From the NCBI RefSeq assembly GCF_034350045.1, contig NZ_CP133781.1, positions 1,704,001 through 1,768,000 on the forward strand: a stretch of 64,000 bases of DNA, in the 5' to 3' direction. Made by a program: the position numbers and the translations under genes. This document shows positions 50,923 through 59,052 of the stretch, piece after piece (the first letter of the stretch is position 1; each line of letters starts with the position of its first letter). The notes under the pieces were generated by a model that did no database searches, was not told the DNA's origin, and worked only from the letters and a program-made list of their open reading frames with translations. Source of the stretch: Pseudomonas sp. CCI4.2. GTDB taxonomy: Bacteria > Pseudomonadota > Gammaproteobacteria > Pseudomonadales > Pseudomonadaceae.

Positions 50923-51848
50923 GTGGTACCAGCGATTGCCGGAACAGGCTAATGCACCAAATGTTTCTTCTTATCGGTCTTGGCGAGCGTGGTGGTTCTG
51001 GGGTTCCAAAAATCTACAGCGGGTGGCGCAGCCAGCATTGGCGACCGCCAGCCCTTTATGAAAAGCCCGAGCCCGAGCAAACCCTTCTTGAGCTTCGCAT
51101 GTTGGACTTGCTTCCTGAAGGGGTGGTGGAGCAGTTACGAGAGCGATTTGGGGTTCGTTTCGAGAGCTTGGAACATACTGCCAGGTTGATTTTGGCCACG
51201 GCCGCGATTGAGCGGGTGGTCAGCCATAATCGTCTCCTTGAGATTTGTGATACTCATGCTCATGACTTGAGCCAACTGCTTACGCGGTTGGTACGCGAGG
51301 GATTCCTTGTGCCCGACGGGCGCTCACGGGGCATGATTTATCACCTGCCAGGTGAGCAACTGCCTACGCCGGAGCAAGTGTTCGCAGGTCCGCTACAGAG
51401 CTCCGAACATTACGCCGGCAGCTCCGAACATAACAGGGCTAGCTCCGAACATAACGCAGGTAGCTCCGAACATAAGGTCGAGCTGGATATGCAGCGAAAC
51501 GATGATGGCTGCTTGTTGAGCGATCATATTGACGCGCCGCTGATCGATGCTTTGGACAGGCTTGATGCAGGGTTTCGAGAAAAGCTCGAAATACTGGCTG
51601 AGGAGCCGCGCAATCGAGAGCGCATGCAAAAGGATCGTATGCAACAGGTGATTATCACCCTATGCAAGGAGCACTATCTGACGTTCAACGTGTTGGCTAA
51701 TTTGGTAAAGCGCAGTCCAGATGCCCTCCGTCAGCAGTACCTGAATGGAATGGTGAAAAGTAGGCAGATTCAGTTGGCATTTCCGTCCAAGCCGACTCAT
51801 GAAAGGCAGGCGTACAAAGCGTACGTTGGTGGGCAGGACGAGGAGTAG
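50922..51848 (+). pseudogene. AlbA_2-type ATP-binding protein, 5' truncated
   Basis: The frame runs from about 50,922 and opens GGTSDCRNRLMHQMFLLIGL, the internal motif that in AlbA_2/RecG-related ATP-binding proteins follows the nucleotide-binding domain, so the N-terminal half is lost. About 308 residues remain, with a winged-helix-like region (LSQLLTRLVREGFLVPDGRS) and a Ser-Glu-His repeat linker. The last 299 residues are open from an ATG at 50,952. The break coincides with the missing start of the NTPase-Mrr gene on the other strand. Confidence 0.68.
51399..51482 (+). repeat. Four-unit 21-base tandem repeat inside the AlbA_2 gene
   Basis: Units of 21 bases begin AGCTCCGAACAT and encode SSEHxxx four times (SSEHYAG, SSEHNRA, SSEHNAG, SSEHKVE). 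The frame is preserved, so the array acts as a flexible linker in the protein. Confidence 0.88.
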
Positions 51849-51857
51849 GCTAACGGC

Positions 51858-52283
51858 CTACTCCCTCAAGCGGCTTTTCGCCTTGAGCCGCGTGACGTTC
51901 GTCCCGGTCTGGTTTGCAAACTCGTGTGGAGTGACATGCTCCTGCCGGTTGGCCTCCAGATACCGGCTCCACCAGTTCATGATCAGCCTGCGCTCCTCGA
52001 TGAACTCAGCCTTGTGAATGTAGGCGGCGCGGACGTTGTTGCGTTCCTTGTGACTCATCTGCCGTTCGATAGCTGTCTCGGACCACAGTCCTGATTCAAT
52101 CAGCGCACTACAGGCCATCGAATGAAACCCATGCCCGCAGATTTCGGTTTTGGTGTCATAGCCCATTTTTCTGAGTGCGCTGTTCACCGGGTTTTCAGGC
52201 ATGGGCTTCCAGGGCTTGGCATCGCCTGCAAACACCAGGTCGAATTTACCGGTGAGGACGTGGATCTGTTCAAGCAGGGCCAC
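51858..52283 (-). pseudogene. P4-type integrase C-terminal fragment
   Basis: The fragment opens ALLEQIHVLTGKFDLVF and continues through ICGHGFHSMACSALIES and QMSHKERNNVRAAYIHK, the catalytic C-terminal domain of a P4-like tyrosine integrase. The HxxR box normally reads HGFR, but here the arginine is a histidine (HGFH), so the catalytic arginine is lost. The N-terminal half is absent beyond 52,283. Confidence 0.75.
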
Positions 52284-52289
52284 GGCTTT

Positions 52290-52440
52290 GAGTCCCGGTA
52301 GCGCTGCACATAGTCCCGGTATTTGGGCAGCAGCTCGTCCCGTTTCAGTCGCTGACGCGCCTCCATGGAGTTCAGGCCCGACAGGCGAGCGCAGTCCTCG
52401 GCGAGTGCCGAGATCATCAACGCCAAGTGTTTTTGTGCGT
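52290..52440 (-). pseudogene. Small gene fragment, phage- or ICE-like
   Basis: A stretch of about 50 residues ([38 protein letters not shown]) is open on the minus strand and joins the P4 integrase fragment in another frame at about 52,285. The pattern weakly recalls the P2 terminase endonuclease gpM. This is a guess from pattern only. Confidence 0.3.
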
Positions 52441-52664
52441 TAGCGGGACCAGACAGCGCGGTGTCAGGGGTGGCACACGTGTTGCGACATACCTTCGCAA
52501 GCCATTACCTGATGAATGGCGGAGACATCTTGACCCTACAGCGCGTCCTGGGGCACGCATCGTTGACCATGACGATGAAGTACGCACATTTCAGCCCTGG
52601 GCATTTGGCGGATGTTGTTTTGCTGAATCCACTCGCGATATCTAAAACTTCGCAGAAAGAATAA
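52427..52664 (+). pseudogene. P2-type integrase C-terminal fragment
   Basis: About 75 residues from near 52,440 carry the integrase core box [18 protein letters not shown] and the tyrosine box [15 protein letters not shown], so Arg-His-Tyr catalytic parts are visible but the N-terminal two-thirds is absent. It points rightward toward the repeat at 52,853. It is from a different integrase family from the 51,858 fragment. Confidence 0.7.
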
Positions 52665-52824
52665 TGGCGGATGGTCGGAATCGGACACAGGTCTGAAAGA
52701 GGTTATGGGGATCGGCCAGGCATTGATCAACCGACGCCTCTAATCTGGGGCGTCTACCAAGTGTGGACACTTTGTGGACGGTTAAGCGGAAACAAGCGTG
52801 GGTTTCTTAAACCCCAGAAACCAA

Positions 52825-52847
52825 AAAGCCCCGCGTAGCGGGGCTTT
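52825..52847. terminator. Intrinsic terminator left of the island
   Basis: AAAGCCCCGC-GTA-GCGGGGCTTT is a perfect ten-base-pair hairpin flanked by A and T runs, just six bases before the att repeat. It could end transcription from either side. Confidence 0.85.
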
Positions 52848-52852
52848 GAGAT

Positions 52853-52881
52853 ATGGTGCCGGCACCAAGAGTCGAACTCGG
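52853..52881. repeat. Island att site, left copy
   Basis: The 29 bases (ATGGTGCCGGCACCAAGA then GTCGAACTCGG) are identical to 61,094-61,122 at the tRNA-Thr 3' end. The match stops here because the next bases differ (CACC against GACC). This marks the far boundary of the element inserted at the tRNA. Confidence 0.88.
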
Positions 52882-53219
52882 CACCAGCAGTCACGTAAAT
52901 CATTGTTTTGGATGGGATTAGCCTGCTCATCGTAGCAGGTGTTTGTAGGAGCTGCGGAGCTCTGTTTTGAGTGCGAGATTTGCCCGTTGAATGGGTTCCC
53001 CAAACGACGACCTCCTAGGTTTGTATGGGCACGTTGGAGGCATTGGAGTCATCGTTCGGCGCACAATTCTGTGAATCCTTAGACTAAGGCGCCAGCGCCG
53101 CTCCAGGCGTTCAAATATTCAGATCCAACCACCAGCCGCACGAAAACTGCCACAGTCGAGCCACTTGAAGTCTTCGCACGATCTTTTATGCTCGACCAAT
53201 CCTACTCTGAGCTTGCCCT

Positions 53220-54164
53220 ATGAACTCGTCACCTCTCCCACTGGGCTTGCTAGACCTCAGTCTTTATCAAATTTCGCCGAGCATCGACTTCATGAAATTT
53301 TCCTGCGCGTTCATGAATTTTGAGCTGCCCTCCGGTCGACTCAAAAGAACTCTGGATTCGCAGGGGAAGCACATCTTTACGCTGCATGATCCCCGGCCGG
53401 AGGAGGTCCGCATCATTGCAGAAATGGCTCCAAACGCGGTTCTCGAAGAGCTGGAAGTGAGTCTGGATTTCCTTCCAAAAAACGGCCGCTCACTTGCCCT
53501 AGACGACCGGCATGGACGCTTGGAGCAAGTGCGCCAATGGTTGATAGGTCAGCTTTACCCGTGGGATGCGCCGGGAATTCAGGTTTCCAGCCGCGCATCC
53601 CAAGCCGCCAATAAGGTCGAGGCTCTATTCAACGGCGACGTTGAGCGCCGTCCTCATCCGCGAGAAACTCTTTATCTTGGGCACAAGGACGCCAAGTATG
53701 GCTCTATAGATCAACCGAATTTCGCGTTCATGCGGGTCTATCGAAAGGTCACAGATAACCGCCGAGCCCTTCCACCAAACAAGCATTGCTGTCGGATCGA
53801 GGTCAATCTTAACCAGCTAGGCTGTGCCTACTTTCAGATCCACCGTCCCGCAGACTTGCTGAATTTTAACTACCGCAAGCTCGGAAGCTATTTTCGGTTG
53901 ATTCGCCCGCAGGCTAGGCCCGTCCTGTTGAGGAAGTTGAGGCGTTTACAGCCCAAGACGGCTGAGGTTCTGGAAGCAGCAAAGAACAAATTATTGCTCG
54001 AAAGGGTGGAGTCGGTGGGGGCCTATGTCGCTGGTTTTAATAGGTCGCTATTCATCACCAGTGACCGGGCAGCCAAACCTAATGAGCGCATTCAGCATGC
54101 GTTGAAAAGCTTGACCCGCACTTGGGGTCGCGCTTCCGTTGAAACCGGGACAATCGAAAAATAG
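53220..54164 (+). CDS. Replication-initiator-like island protein
   Basis: This 314-residue protein has an acidic beta/alpha pattern with ETLYLGHKDAKYGSIDQ, FAFMRVYRKVTDNR and CCRIEVNLNQLGCAYF, which recalls the replication-initiation-factor (Rep_trans/RstA-like) fold of small phages and plasmids. No clear tyrosine or metal site is sure. It is the first gene after the left att repeat. If it is a Rep protein, the island may replicate after excision. The call is tentative; the conserved blocks themselves look real. Confidence 0.5.
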   Translation: MNSSPLPLGLLDLSLYQISPSIDFMKFSCAFMNFELPSGRLKRTLDSQGKHIFTLHDPRPEEVRIIAEMAPNAVLEELEVSLDFLPKNGRSLALDDRHGRLEQVRQWLIGQLYPWDAPGIQVSSRASQAANKVEALFNGDVERRPHPRETLYLGHKDAKYGSIDQPNFAFMRVYRKVTDNRRALPPNKHCCRIEVNLNQLGCAYFQIHRPADLLNFNYRKLGSYFRLIRPQARPVLLRKLRRLQPKTAEVLEAAKNKLLLERVESVGAYVAGFNRSLFITSDRAAKPNERIQHALKSLTRTWGRASVETGTIEK

Positions 54165-54453
54165 ATCATTGGGGAATAGCCCTTATGTTCAAGGGCTTTG
54201 TGGGGGCAGGTGCGCACCCGTATAACTGTTGCTTATTCATGCTCTTTTCAGTCATACCTCTACTCAGAATCGACATTGAAAGCGGCAGCCATTCTCCATG
54301 GGGAAAATCCCTGAATACCTCCCACGCTTGGAGTGAGTCGGGTTCAGATAAAATCGTCGAACCGCGACTCGTTCCCTTTCCGGGTGTGACCTTCGCTAGG
54401 GGCAGCAGGCGACCATCAGCAGCATGCCGCTAAACAAAGGATGTTAATAAAAT

Positions 54454-54813
54454 ATGAGAATGGATATGCCTATGAGATTCGCTGTTGTTTGCATGGCCAT
54501 GCTTGCCCTCACTGGGTGCACAGATACCGGACCGATAAAAGTCGGCCCAGACACTTACACGATTTCCACCCGAGTTCCCTTTGGTGGACCTGCTTCCGCA
54601 AAGGGGCAAGCTCTACAAGAAGCAAACACGTTCTGTGAATCAAAGGGGAGAGAAATACTCCTCGACCATGTTCAAGCTAGCGAATGTGCATTACATGGCG
54701 GTTGCGGCGAAGCGGAGATTTTCTTCTACTGTCTAGCCGCCAATGATCCACAACTCAAGCGCCCAAGGTTCAGCACCGAACCGAACCAGAAAGTCGAGAT
54801 TGACCAAAGATAG
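54454..54813 (+). CDS. Small lipoprotein, unknown
   Basis: The 119-residue reading starts MRMDMPMRFAVVCMAMLALTGC; the lipobox LTGC makes it a lipoprotein. Several ATG codons in the first 24 bases leave the exact start open; AAAGGATG is upstream. The mature part has cysteine pairs (NTFCESKGR, SECALHGGCGE, FFYCLAAN) and could be a disulfide-linked periplasmic or outer-membrane protein. Confidence 0.7.
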   Translation: MRMDMPMRFAVVCMAMLALTGCTDTGPIKVGPDTYTISTRVPFGGPASAKGQALQEANTFCESKGREILLDHVQASECALHGGCGEAEIFFYCLAANDPQLKRPRFSTEPNQKVEIDQR

Positions 54814-55209
54814 GGGATGGTGCCGCTGGAATTTATTGCCCCGGACGTTGGCGATATCTCTGACTTGAATCAGCGCTTAAAGGTGGGCATGCGCGCTGCT
54901 ACAGCCCGTCATTAAGCGGGCTTGAAGGCTGCCGGTAGAGGTAGGGCTCAGCTCGCAGGGATCGTCCCGCCAGCGAGCTCAGGCGAAATCGCAGGTTGCG
55001 GCAGAATTCTGGAAGTAAACGAGAGGGGGCGTGCAAGGTTTTGGTAGTTGGGTCGAGCTAACGCTAGACCGGCTGTAGCCCGCATGGCACGGGGCATGTA
55101 GGGTTTCGAGTGAAACGTAACGCACTTTTTCGCTACACTAACGCGCCCTAAAAACGGCTATTTGAAAACTTACACATGCTGGTTAAACCTAGTCGAGCCG
55201 CTCCGGCTG
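54814..55209. other. Intergenic stretch, no gene supported
   Basis: About 400 bases between the lipoprotein and the XRE regulator. Nothing convincing is seen apart from short G/C-rich blocks such as CTGTAGCCCGCATGGC. Confidence 0.5.
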
Positions 55210-55692
55210 CTATTTGTGTTTAGATGCGTGCGCCCAGCGCACCGCCGACACTATTCCAAGATTCCCTGCGTCGTTTGGTCGACGCCATTTGGCAATTGGC
55301 ATTCTCTCGAGATACGCCAGCGCTTCCTCAAATGAGCCAAGACGAATTTCCGCGCCCTTATCTCCTACCCGGAATGTGCCATCTCTCGGGCTGGCTAGTC
55401 CTCGGTGGAAGAACGACCCATCTGATGCGTATGGCACGAGCTCTGAGGGTTCGCCTGAGCTTGCTGGCTGGACGATCTCGAAGAGAACTTGCGGATCTAC
55501 GTCGAGAGCTTCAGCAAGCCCCTCAATCGCGTCAAGAGATGGGTTTCCTAGACCTCTCTCAAGTCGACTCATGTAACTGCGTGCGATCCCAGCATGATCT
55601 GCGAACGCTTCCTGGCTGAGGCCTGAGGCGACCCGGAGCTGTTTGATACGAAGCCCAAATCGTTGGCGTAGAGAAATAGTCATGATGGCCAT
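55210..55692 (-). CDS. XRE-family transcriptional regulator
   Basis: The 160-residue protein has a classic Cro/CI helix-turn-helix at about residues 8-62 (GLRIKQLRVASGLSQEAFAD, GIARSYMSRLERGLGNPS). The rest is a short acidic-to-basic tail with no known domain (KGAEIRLGSFEEALAYLER). It is divergent from the secreted-protein gene at 55,761 and could control it or the island genes. Two ATGs precede the stated start region; the exact start is uncertain. Confidence 0.82.
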   Translation of the reverse strand: MAIMTISLRQRFGLRIKQLRVASGLSQEAFADHAGIARSYMSRLERGLGNPSLDAIEGLAEALDVDPQVLFEIVQPASSGEPSELVPYASDGSFFHRGLASPRDGTFRVGDKGAEIRLGSFEEALAYLERMPIAKWRRPNDAGNLGIVSAVRWAHASKHK

Positions 55693-55760
55693 TTGGCCTA
55701 CTTGGTATACTCATCGGCCACGCTCCAGTCGTGCCATTTCAAACCTATCAAGGAGTAATC

Positions 55761-56153
55761 ATGATCAGATCGGTTCAGGCTTTCCGATTGAAAGGACTCC
55801 AGTGCTTCTGCGCTATTACAATTTGGACAGCCGCGTCAGGTGTATGTTTTGCAGCAGATAAATTCCCTGTCCCAGAAGCGAGAGCTGAGCAGGCCAAGAA
55901 TGCCGTCAAGGCCACTCTAAAAGACCCGGAAAGCGCACAGTTTCGCAATCTCTACACTAAAAGTTTCACCGGTAATCCACCACGTCCCAACCTTGCTGCA
56001 TTGGTATCTGTATGTGGCGAGGTGAATGCCAAAAATAGCTATGGCGGCTATACAGGTTTCACCCGGTTCTATCAGGTAGCCCCCGGTGATGCTCCTGTCA
56101 AATGGGGGGCTGAGGATTGGGAGAACTCGTCGTTCGGCTTCGTTTGCGACTGA
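55761..56153 (+). CDS. Small secreted protein
   Basis: The ATG at 55,761 is preceded by AAGGAG, giving 130 residues with a signal peptide (FCAITIWTAASGVCFAAD). The mature part, VKATLKDPESAQFRNLYTK, resembles a widespread small secreted domain whose later SVCGEVNAKNSYGGYTGF is shared by many phage or island proteins. The function is unknown. It is divergent from the XRE regulator. Confidence 0.72.
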   Translation: MIRSVQAFRLKGLQCFCAITIWTAASGVCFAADKFPVPEARAEQAKNAVKATLKDPESAQFRNLYTKSFTGNPPRPNLAALVSVCGEVNAKNSYGGYTGFTRFYQVAPGDAPVKWGAEDWENSSFGFVCD

Positions 56154-56343
56154 TGCATCATCTTTCCCGCGGGCGGGCTATTGTCGTTTTCGAGGCATTG
56201 TGAGCCATCGCCGACATAGCCGTTTTCGAGAAAAAACGAAGCGGTAGGTAGAGCGCCAAACCACACGTCATGATCTAAGCAAATATGGTTACCATCATTA
56301 GCCATCTATGAATCATGGCGATTGCTTTATGGAAGGGAATACT

Positions 56344-56847
56344 ATGGCAATGACAAAGTGTGCAGAATGCGGTAAAGAAGTAAGCAATCAAGCAAAGTTG
56401 TGCCCTAACTGCGGCGTGGAGATTAAAAAGAAAGCCTCTCCACTTAAAGTGATTGGTGTGATTTCTTTTTGCTTTTTTGTTGTAAGTTTGGTGGTGCAAA
56501 AATCGGGTCTCTCCGTTCCTAGCGTAGCCTATCCCACGGCGAGCTATACGCCGTCTACATCCTCCGCAGCTTCTAGCTACTCGTCGGAGCTCACAGCTAG
56601 CAATGAGAAGTTTAAGAGAGGGCAATACGGGGTATTGACCTACACCGGAGAAATTATTAATACCACGGGCAAGAAGTTATCGTATGTCCAAGTGGAGATT
56701 AATCTCTACGATAAAAACAAAGGGCAGATTGGAAGCACCTTAGCTAACGTCAACAACCTTGAACCGGGTGTCACTTGGTCATTTGAGGCGCCCGTAATTG
56801 AGGAGCGCACAAAGACAGCAAAGGTTGCCGGTATTACGTTTTTCTAA
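56344..56847 (+). CDS. Zinc-ribbon membrane protein with FxLYD domain
   Basis: The start at 56,344 (GAAGGGA upstream; longer frame back to 56,308 possible) gives 167 residues. Two CxxC pairs (TKCAECGKE and KLCPNCGVE) form a zinc ribbon, followed by one membrane helix (VIGVISFCFFVVSLVVQ) and an FxLYD-like domain (GEIINTTGKKLSYVQVEIN and LYDKNKGQIGST). It would hang on the membrane with a zinc-ribbon on one side. The function is unknown. Confidence 0.78.
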   Translation: MAMTKCAECGKEVSNQAKLCPNCGVEIKKKASPLKVIGVISFCFFVVSLVVQKSGLSVPSVAYPTASYTPSTSSAASSYSSELTASNEKFKRGQYGVLTYTGEIINTTGKKLSYVQVEINLYDKNKGQIGSTLANVNNLEPGVTWSFEAPVIEERTKTAKVAGITFF

Positions 56848-56919
56848 TGTGTTTTGCCCGTAAATCGGGAAGCGCCTCATACGAGGCGTTTCCCTGCTGC
56901 TCATTTGATGCAGCGCTAC

Positions 56920-57489
56920 TCACGTTGAGCTGTCACGTATCGCGCTGATTGTAGCTCTTGAAACCTTGTGGGTTCGCGCTAGGGAGCTGACGCTCGCGCC
57001 CTCTGATACGGCCTTTAAAATTTCAGATCGTTGCGCCTGTGCGAGCTTGGGCGGCCTGCCAAGTATCTTCCCTTCTGCCTTAGCGCGGGCCAATCCGGCT
57101 TGAGTCCTCTCGATCAAAAGATCCCTTTCCATTTCTGCCACAGCCGCCAGCATCGACAACAAAAGCTTGCCAGCCGGTGAGGTTAGGTCGGTTGAACCGA
57201 GCTGGTGGACGACTACCTTGATGTCTCTTTTCCCAAGATCCCGAACCGTCTGAAGCACATCGATAGCATCCCGACCCAGTCGGTCGAGTTTGGAAACCAA
57301 CAAGGTTTCACCGTGACGAATCTTGGTCAGCAACTCCTTGAACGCAGGGCGCTGCGCAGATGCTGATTTGCCGCTGATGATGTCTGCGAACCAATAGTCG
57401 ATTGCCCATCCAGCATTAGCGAGCTCCAGCCGCTGATTTTCCGTTTCCTGAAGGGAAGTTGATACGCGTCCGTATGCGAAGGTGGCCAT
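56920..57489 (-). CDS. Serine recombinase, resolvase/invertase family
   Basis: This 189-residue protein has the serine-recombinase core: Arg8 and Ser10 in AYGRVSTS, LLVSKLDRLGRD, and the C-terminal helix-turn-helix KVSRATISAIRDS. The size fits a resolvase or invertase. It is convergent with the zinc-ribbon gene and divergent from the HNH gene; candidate res sites lie in the gap toward the HNH gene. Confidence 0.9.
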   Translation of the reverse strand: MATFAYGRVSTSLQETENQRLELANAGWAIDYWFADIISGKSASAQRPAFKELLTKIRHGETLLVSKLDRLGRDAIDVLQTVRDLGKRDIKVVVHQLGSTDLTSPAGKLLLSMLAAVAEMERDLLIERTQAGLARAKAEGKILGRPPKLAQAQRSEILKAVSEGASVSSLARTHKVSRATISAIRDSST

Positions 57490-57492
57490 CTG

Positions 57493-57600
57493 CTATTTTC
57501 TCCTGTAGGAATACGGTGTCGAAAATAGGATGGCCTGTCAGAAAAGCCAAGGCTATTTTCCTGACAGTTCGCCAGACTGCTTTTGAGGGCTGCCAGAAAA
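57493..57600. promoter_or_regulatory. Candidate res site of the serine recombinase
   Basis: Inverted pairs CTATTTTC (57,493-57,500) with GAAAATAG (57,521-57,528), and CTGTCAGAAAAG with TTTTCCTGACAG (57,535-57,567), lie directly upstream of the recombinase. Related copies of TGCCAGAAAA extend to 57,600. This spacing of short inverted subsites is typical of Tn3-type res, but subsite boundaries are by eye. Confidence 0.55.
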
Positions 57601-57675
57601 CGGTCGTTTTATGGCATGTGAAATAATGATTTTTCTTCGTTTGGATTTTATCGGACGGCAGGATGGGTAGGACGA

Positions 57676-58794
57676 ATGGCTCTATGTGCTCTTTGCGATG
57701 TGGAAATCACCGAAGAAAATGATTCAAGAGAACACATCATTCCAAACAGTATTGGCGGGCGAAAGAAAGTTAAAGGGTTTATATGTAACCCATGCAATAA
57801 CCAAAGTGGCGGTCAATGGGATACAGAACTGGCCAGACAGCTAAACCCACTAAGCCTGATATTTCACATAAAAAGAGAACGTGGTCAACCGCCCTCTCAG
57901 ACATTTGACACTACCAGTGGAGAGAAGCTCACCCTACATCATCAAGGTGGAATGTCTCCATCAAAACCAGAGTTTAAGGAGGAAATGCGGGATAACAAAA
58001 CTGCTATTAGTATTATTGCAAGGGATGCAGAGGAGGCGAAAAGAATGCTGAGGGGTGTTAAGAAAAAGTATCCATCGGCAGACACGGATAAATTTTTGAA
58101 TGACGCAGCAGTGGAATACCGATATTTAGATGGTATGTTGAAAATGAACTTAGAGTTCGGCGGACCTGAAGCAGGTAGGTCGGTGGTCAAAACGGTCCTT
58201 GCGTTAGCCTCTCATTCCGGGATTTCGCCCGGCATCTGCGAGCATGCGATTAGCTACCTAAGACATGACGGCGTGCCATGCTTCGGTTACTACTATGAAC
58301 GTGATTTGTTAATTAATAGGCCTCCTAATGTGCCGTTACATTGCGTGGCAATATCAGGAGATCCTGAAACAGGATTGTTGTTAGGCTATCTGGAGTATTA
58401 CGGAATTCGAAAAATGGTAGTTTGCCTTTCGGAAAAATACTCAGGCTCTAAAATTGCGGCTAGTTATTCATTCGATCCCACAACCGGCACAGAGCAAAAA
58501 ACCGACGTAGATATCTCGCTAACTATTGAGGAGATTGCCGCTGCTTATAATTATGAGAAATGTGACTCCGGCTCAGTTGTAAACTGCTTCCACCAAGTGA
58601 TGCCTCGCGCTTTAAAAGCATCTTTTGAGAGAGAACAAAACCGTGTGATTTCAGATGCTGTTAACTTTGCATTCAAAAACTGCGGAGCTGAAGAAGGCCA
58701 GGTCTTGACTGACGAGCAAGTGCGAGTGTTAACAGGTAAGCTTGCAGAGAAAATGGTTCCATATATTTTGAGTCAAATCAAAATAAATAAATGA
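57676..58794 (+). CDS. HNH-motif protein with uncharacterised C-terminal part
   Basis: The 372-residue protein opens with a zinc-ribbon-backed HNH motif: Cys4-x2-Cys7, then SREHIIPNSIGG and FICNPCNNQSGG (CxxC). The remaining 300 residues have no domain I recognise; segments such as LYLEYYGIRKMVVCL and QVRVLTGKLAEKM give no clue. The codon use is AT-rich compared with the chromosome. Single-gene HNH proteins beside recombinases are frequent in defence regions, but a defence role is inference. Confidence 0.75.
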   Translation: MALCALCDVEITEENDSREHIIPNSIGGRKKVKGFICNPCNNQSGGQWDTELARQLNPLSLIFHIKRERGQPPSQTFDTTSGEKLTLHHQGGMSPSKPEFKEEMRDNKTAISIIARDAEEAKRMLRGVKKKYPSADTDKFLNDAAVEYRYLDGMLKMNLEFGGPEAGRSVVKTVLALASHSGISPGICEHAISYLRHDGVPCFGYYYERDLLINRPPNVPLHCVAISGDPETGLLLGYLEYYGIRKMVVCLSEKYSGSKIAASYSFDPTTGTEQKTDVDISLTIEEIAAAYNYEKCDSGSVVNCFHQVMPRALKASFEREQNRVISDAVNFAFKNCGAEEGQVLTDEQVRVLTGKLAEKMVPYILSQIKINK

Positions 58795-59052
58795 TCGGTA
58801 TTCATGGGGCTGTAGTGGACGGTTCTAAATTTCATGTCTTGGTAGAAGATCAGTCAACGAGGCGGATGGATCCGTTGACTGCGCGTCGTCGTAGGCGTCT
58901 AGCGGCCAATTGTTGGTAGGTGGACTTCTCAGTCACCTTTAATCACAGAGAGCTTCAGCGAGCCTAGCCCGCCCCATTGCTATTGGCAGTAGTATCTTGC
59001 CGTCTAGGAGCGCAGAGTTCTTCTGCGCGGAGCATGCTTGATTACCAGTTAC
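58795..59052. other. Short intergenic stretch before the integrase stop
   Basis: About 260 bases lie between the HNH gene and the convergent integrase. No gene or repeat is convincing here. Confidence 0.5.

Larger units (their letters stand above)
52665..53219. other. Junction region with terminator and att repeat
   Basis: This 555-base region holds the hairpin at 52,825-52,847 and the left copy of the tRNA-derived repeat at 52,853-52,881. The remainder is not coding by any convincing frame. The 53,220 gene begins at its right edge. Confidence 0.6.

Noticed and set aside
51399-51482. Possible CRISPR array
   Set aside because: Units are directly abutting 21-base repeats that stay in a protein frame, with no spacers.
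52947-52970. A GTAGGAGCTGCGGAGCTC segment as another REP copy
   Set aside because: It has only part of one arm and no partner nearby.
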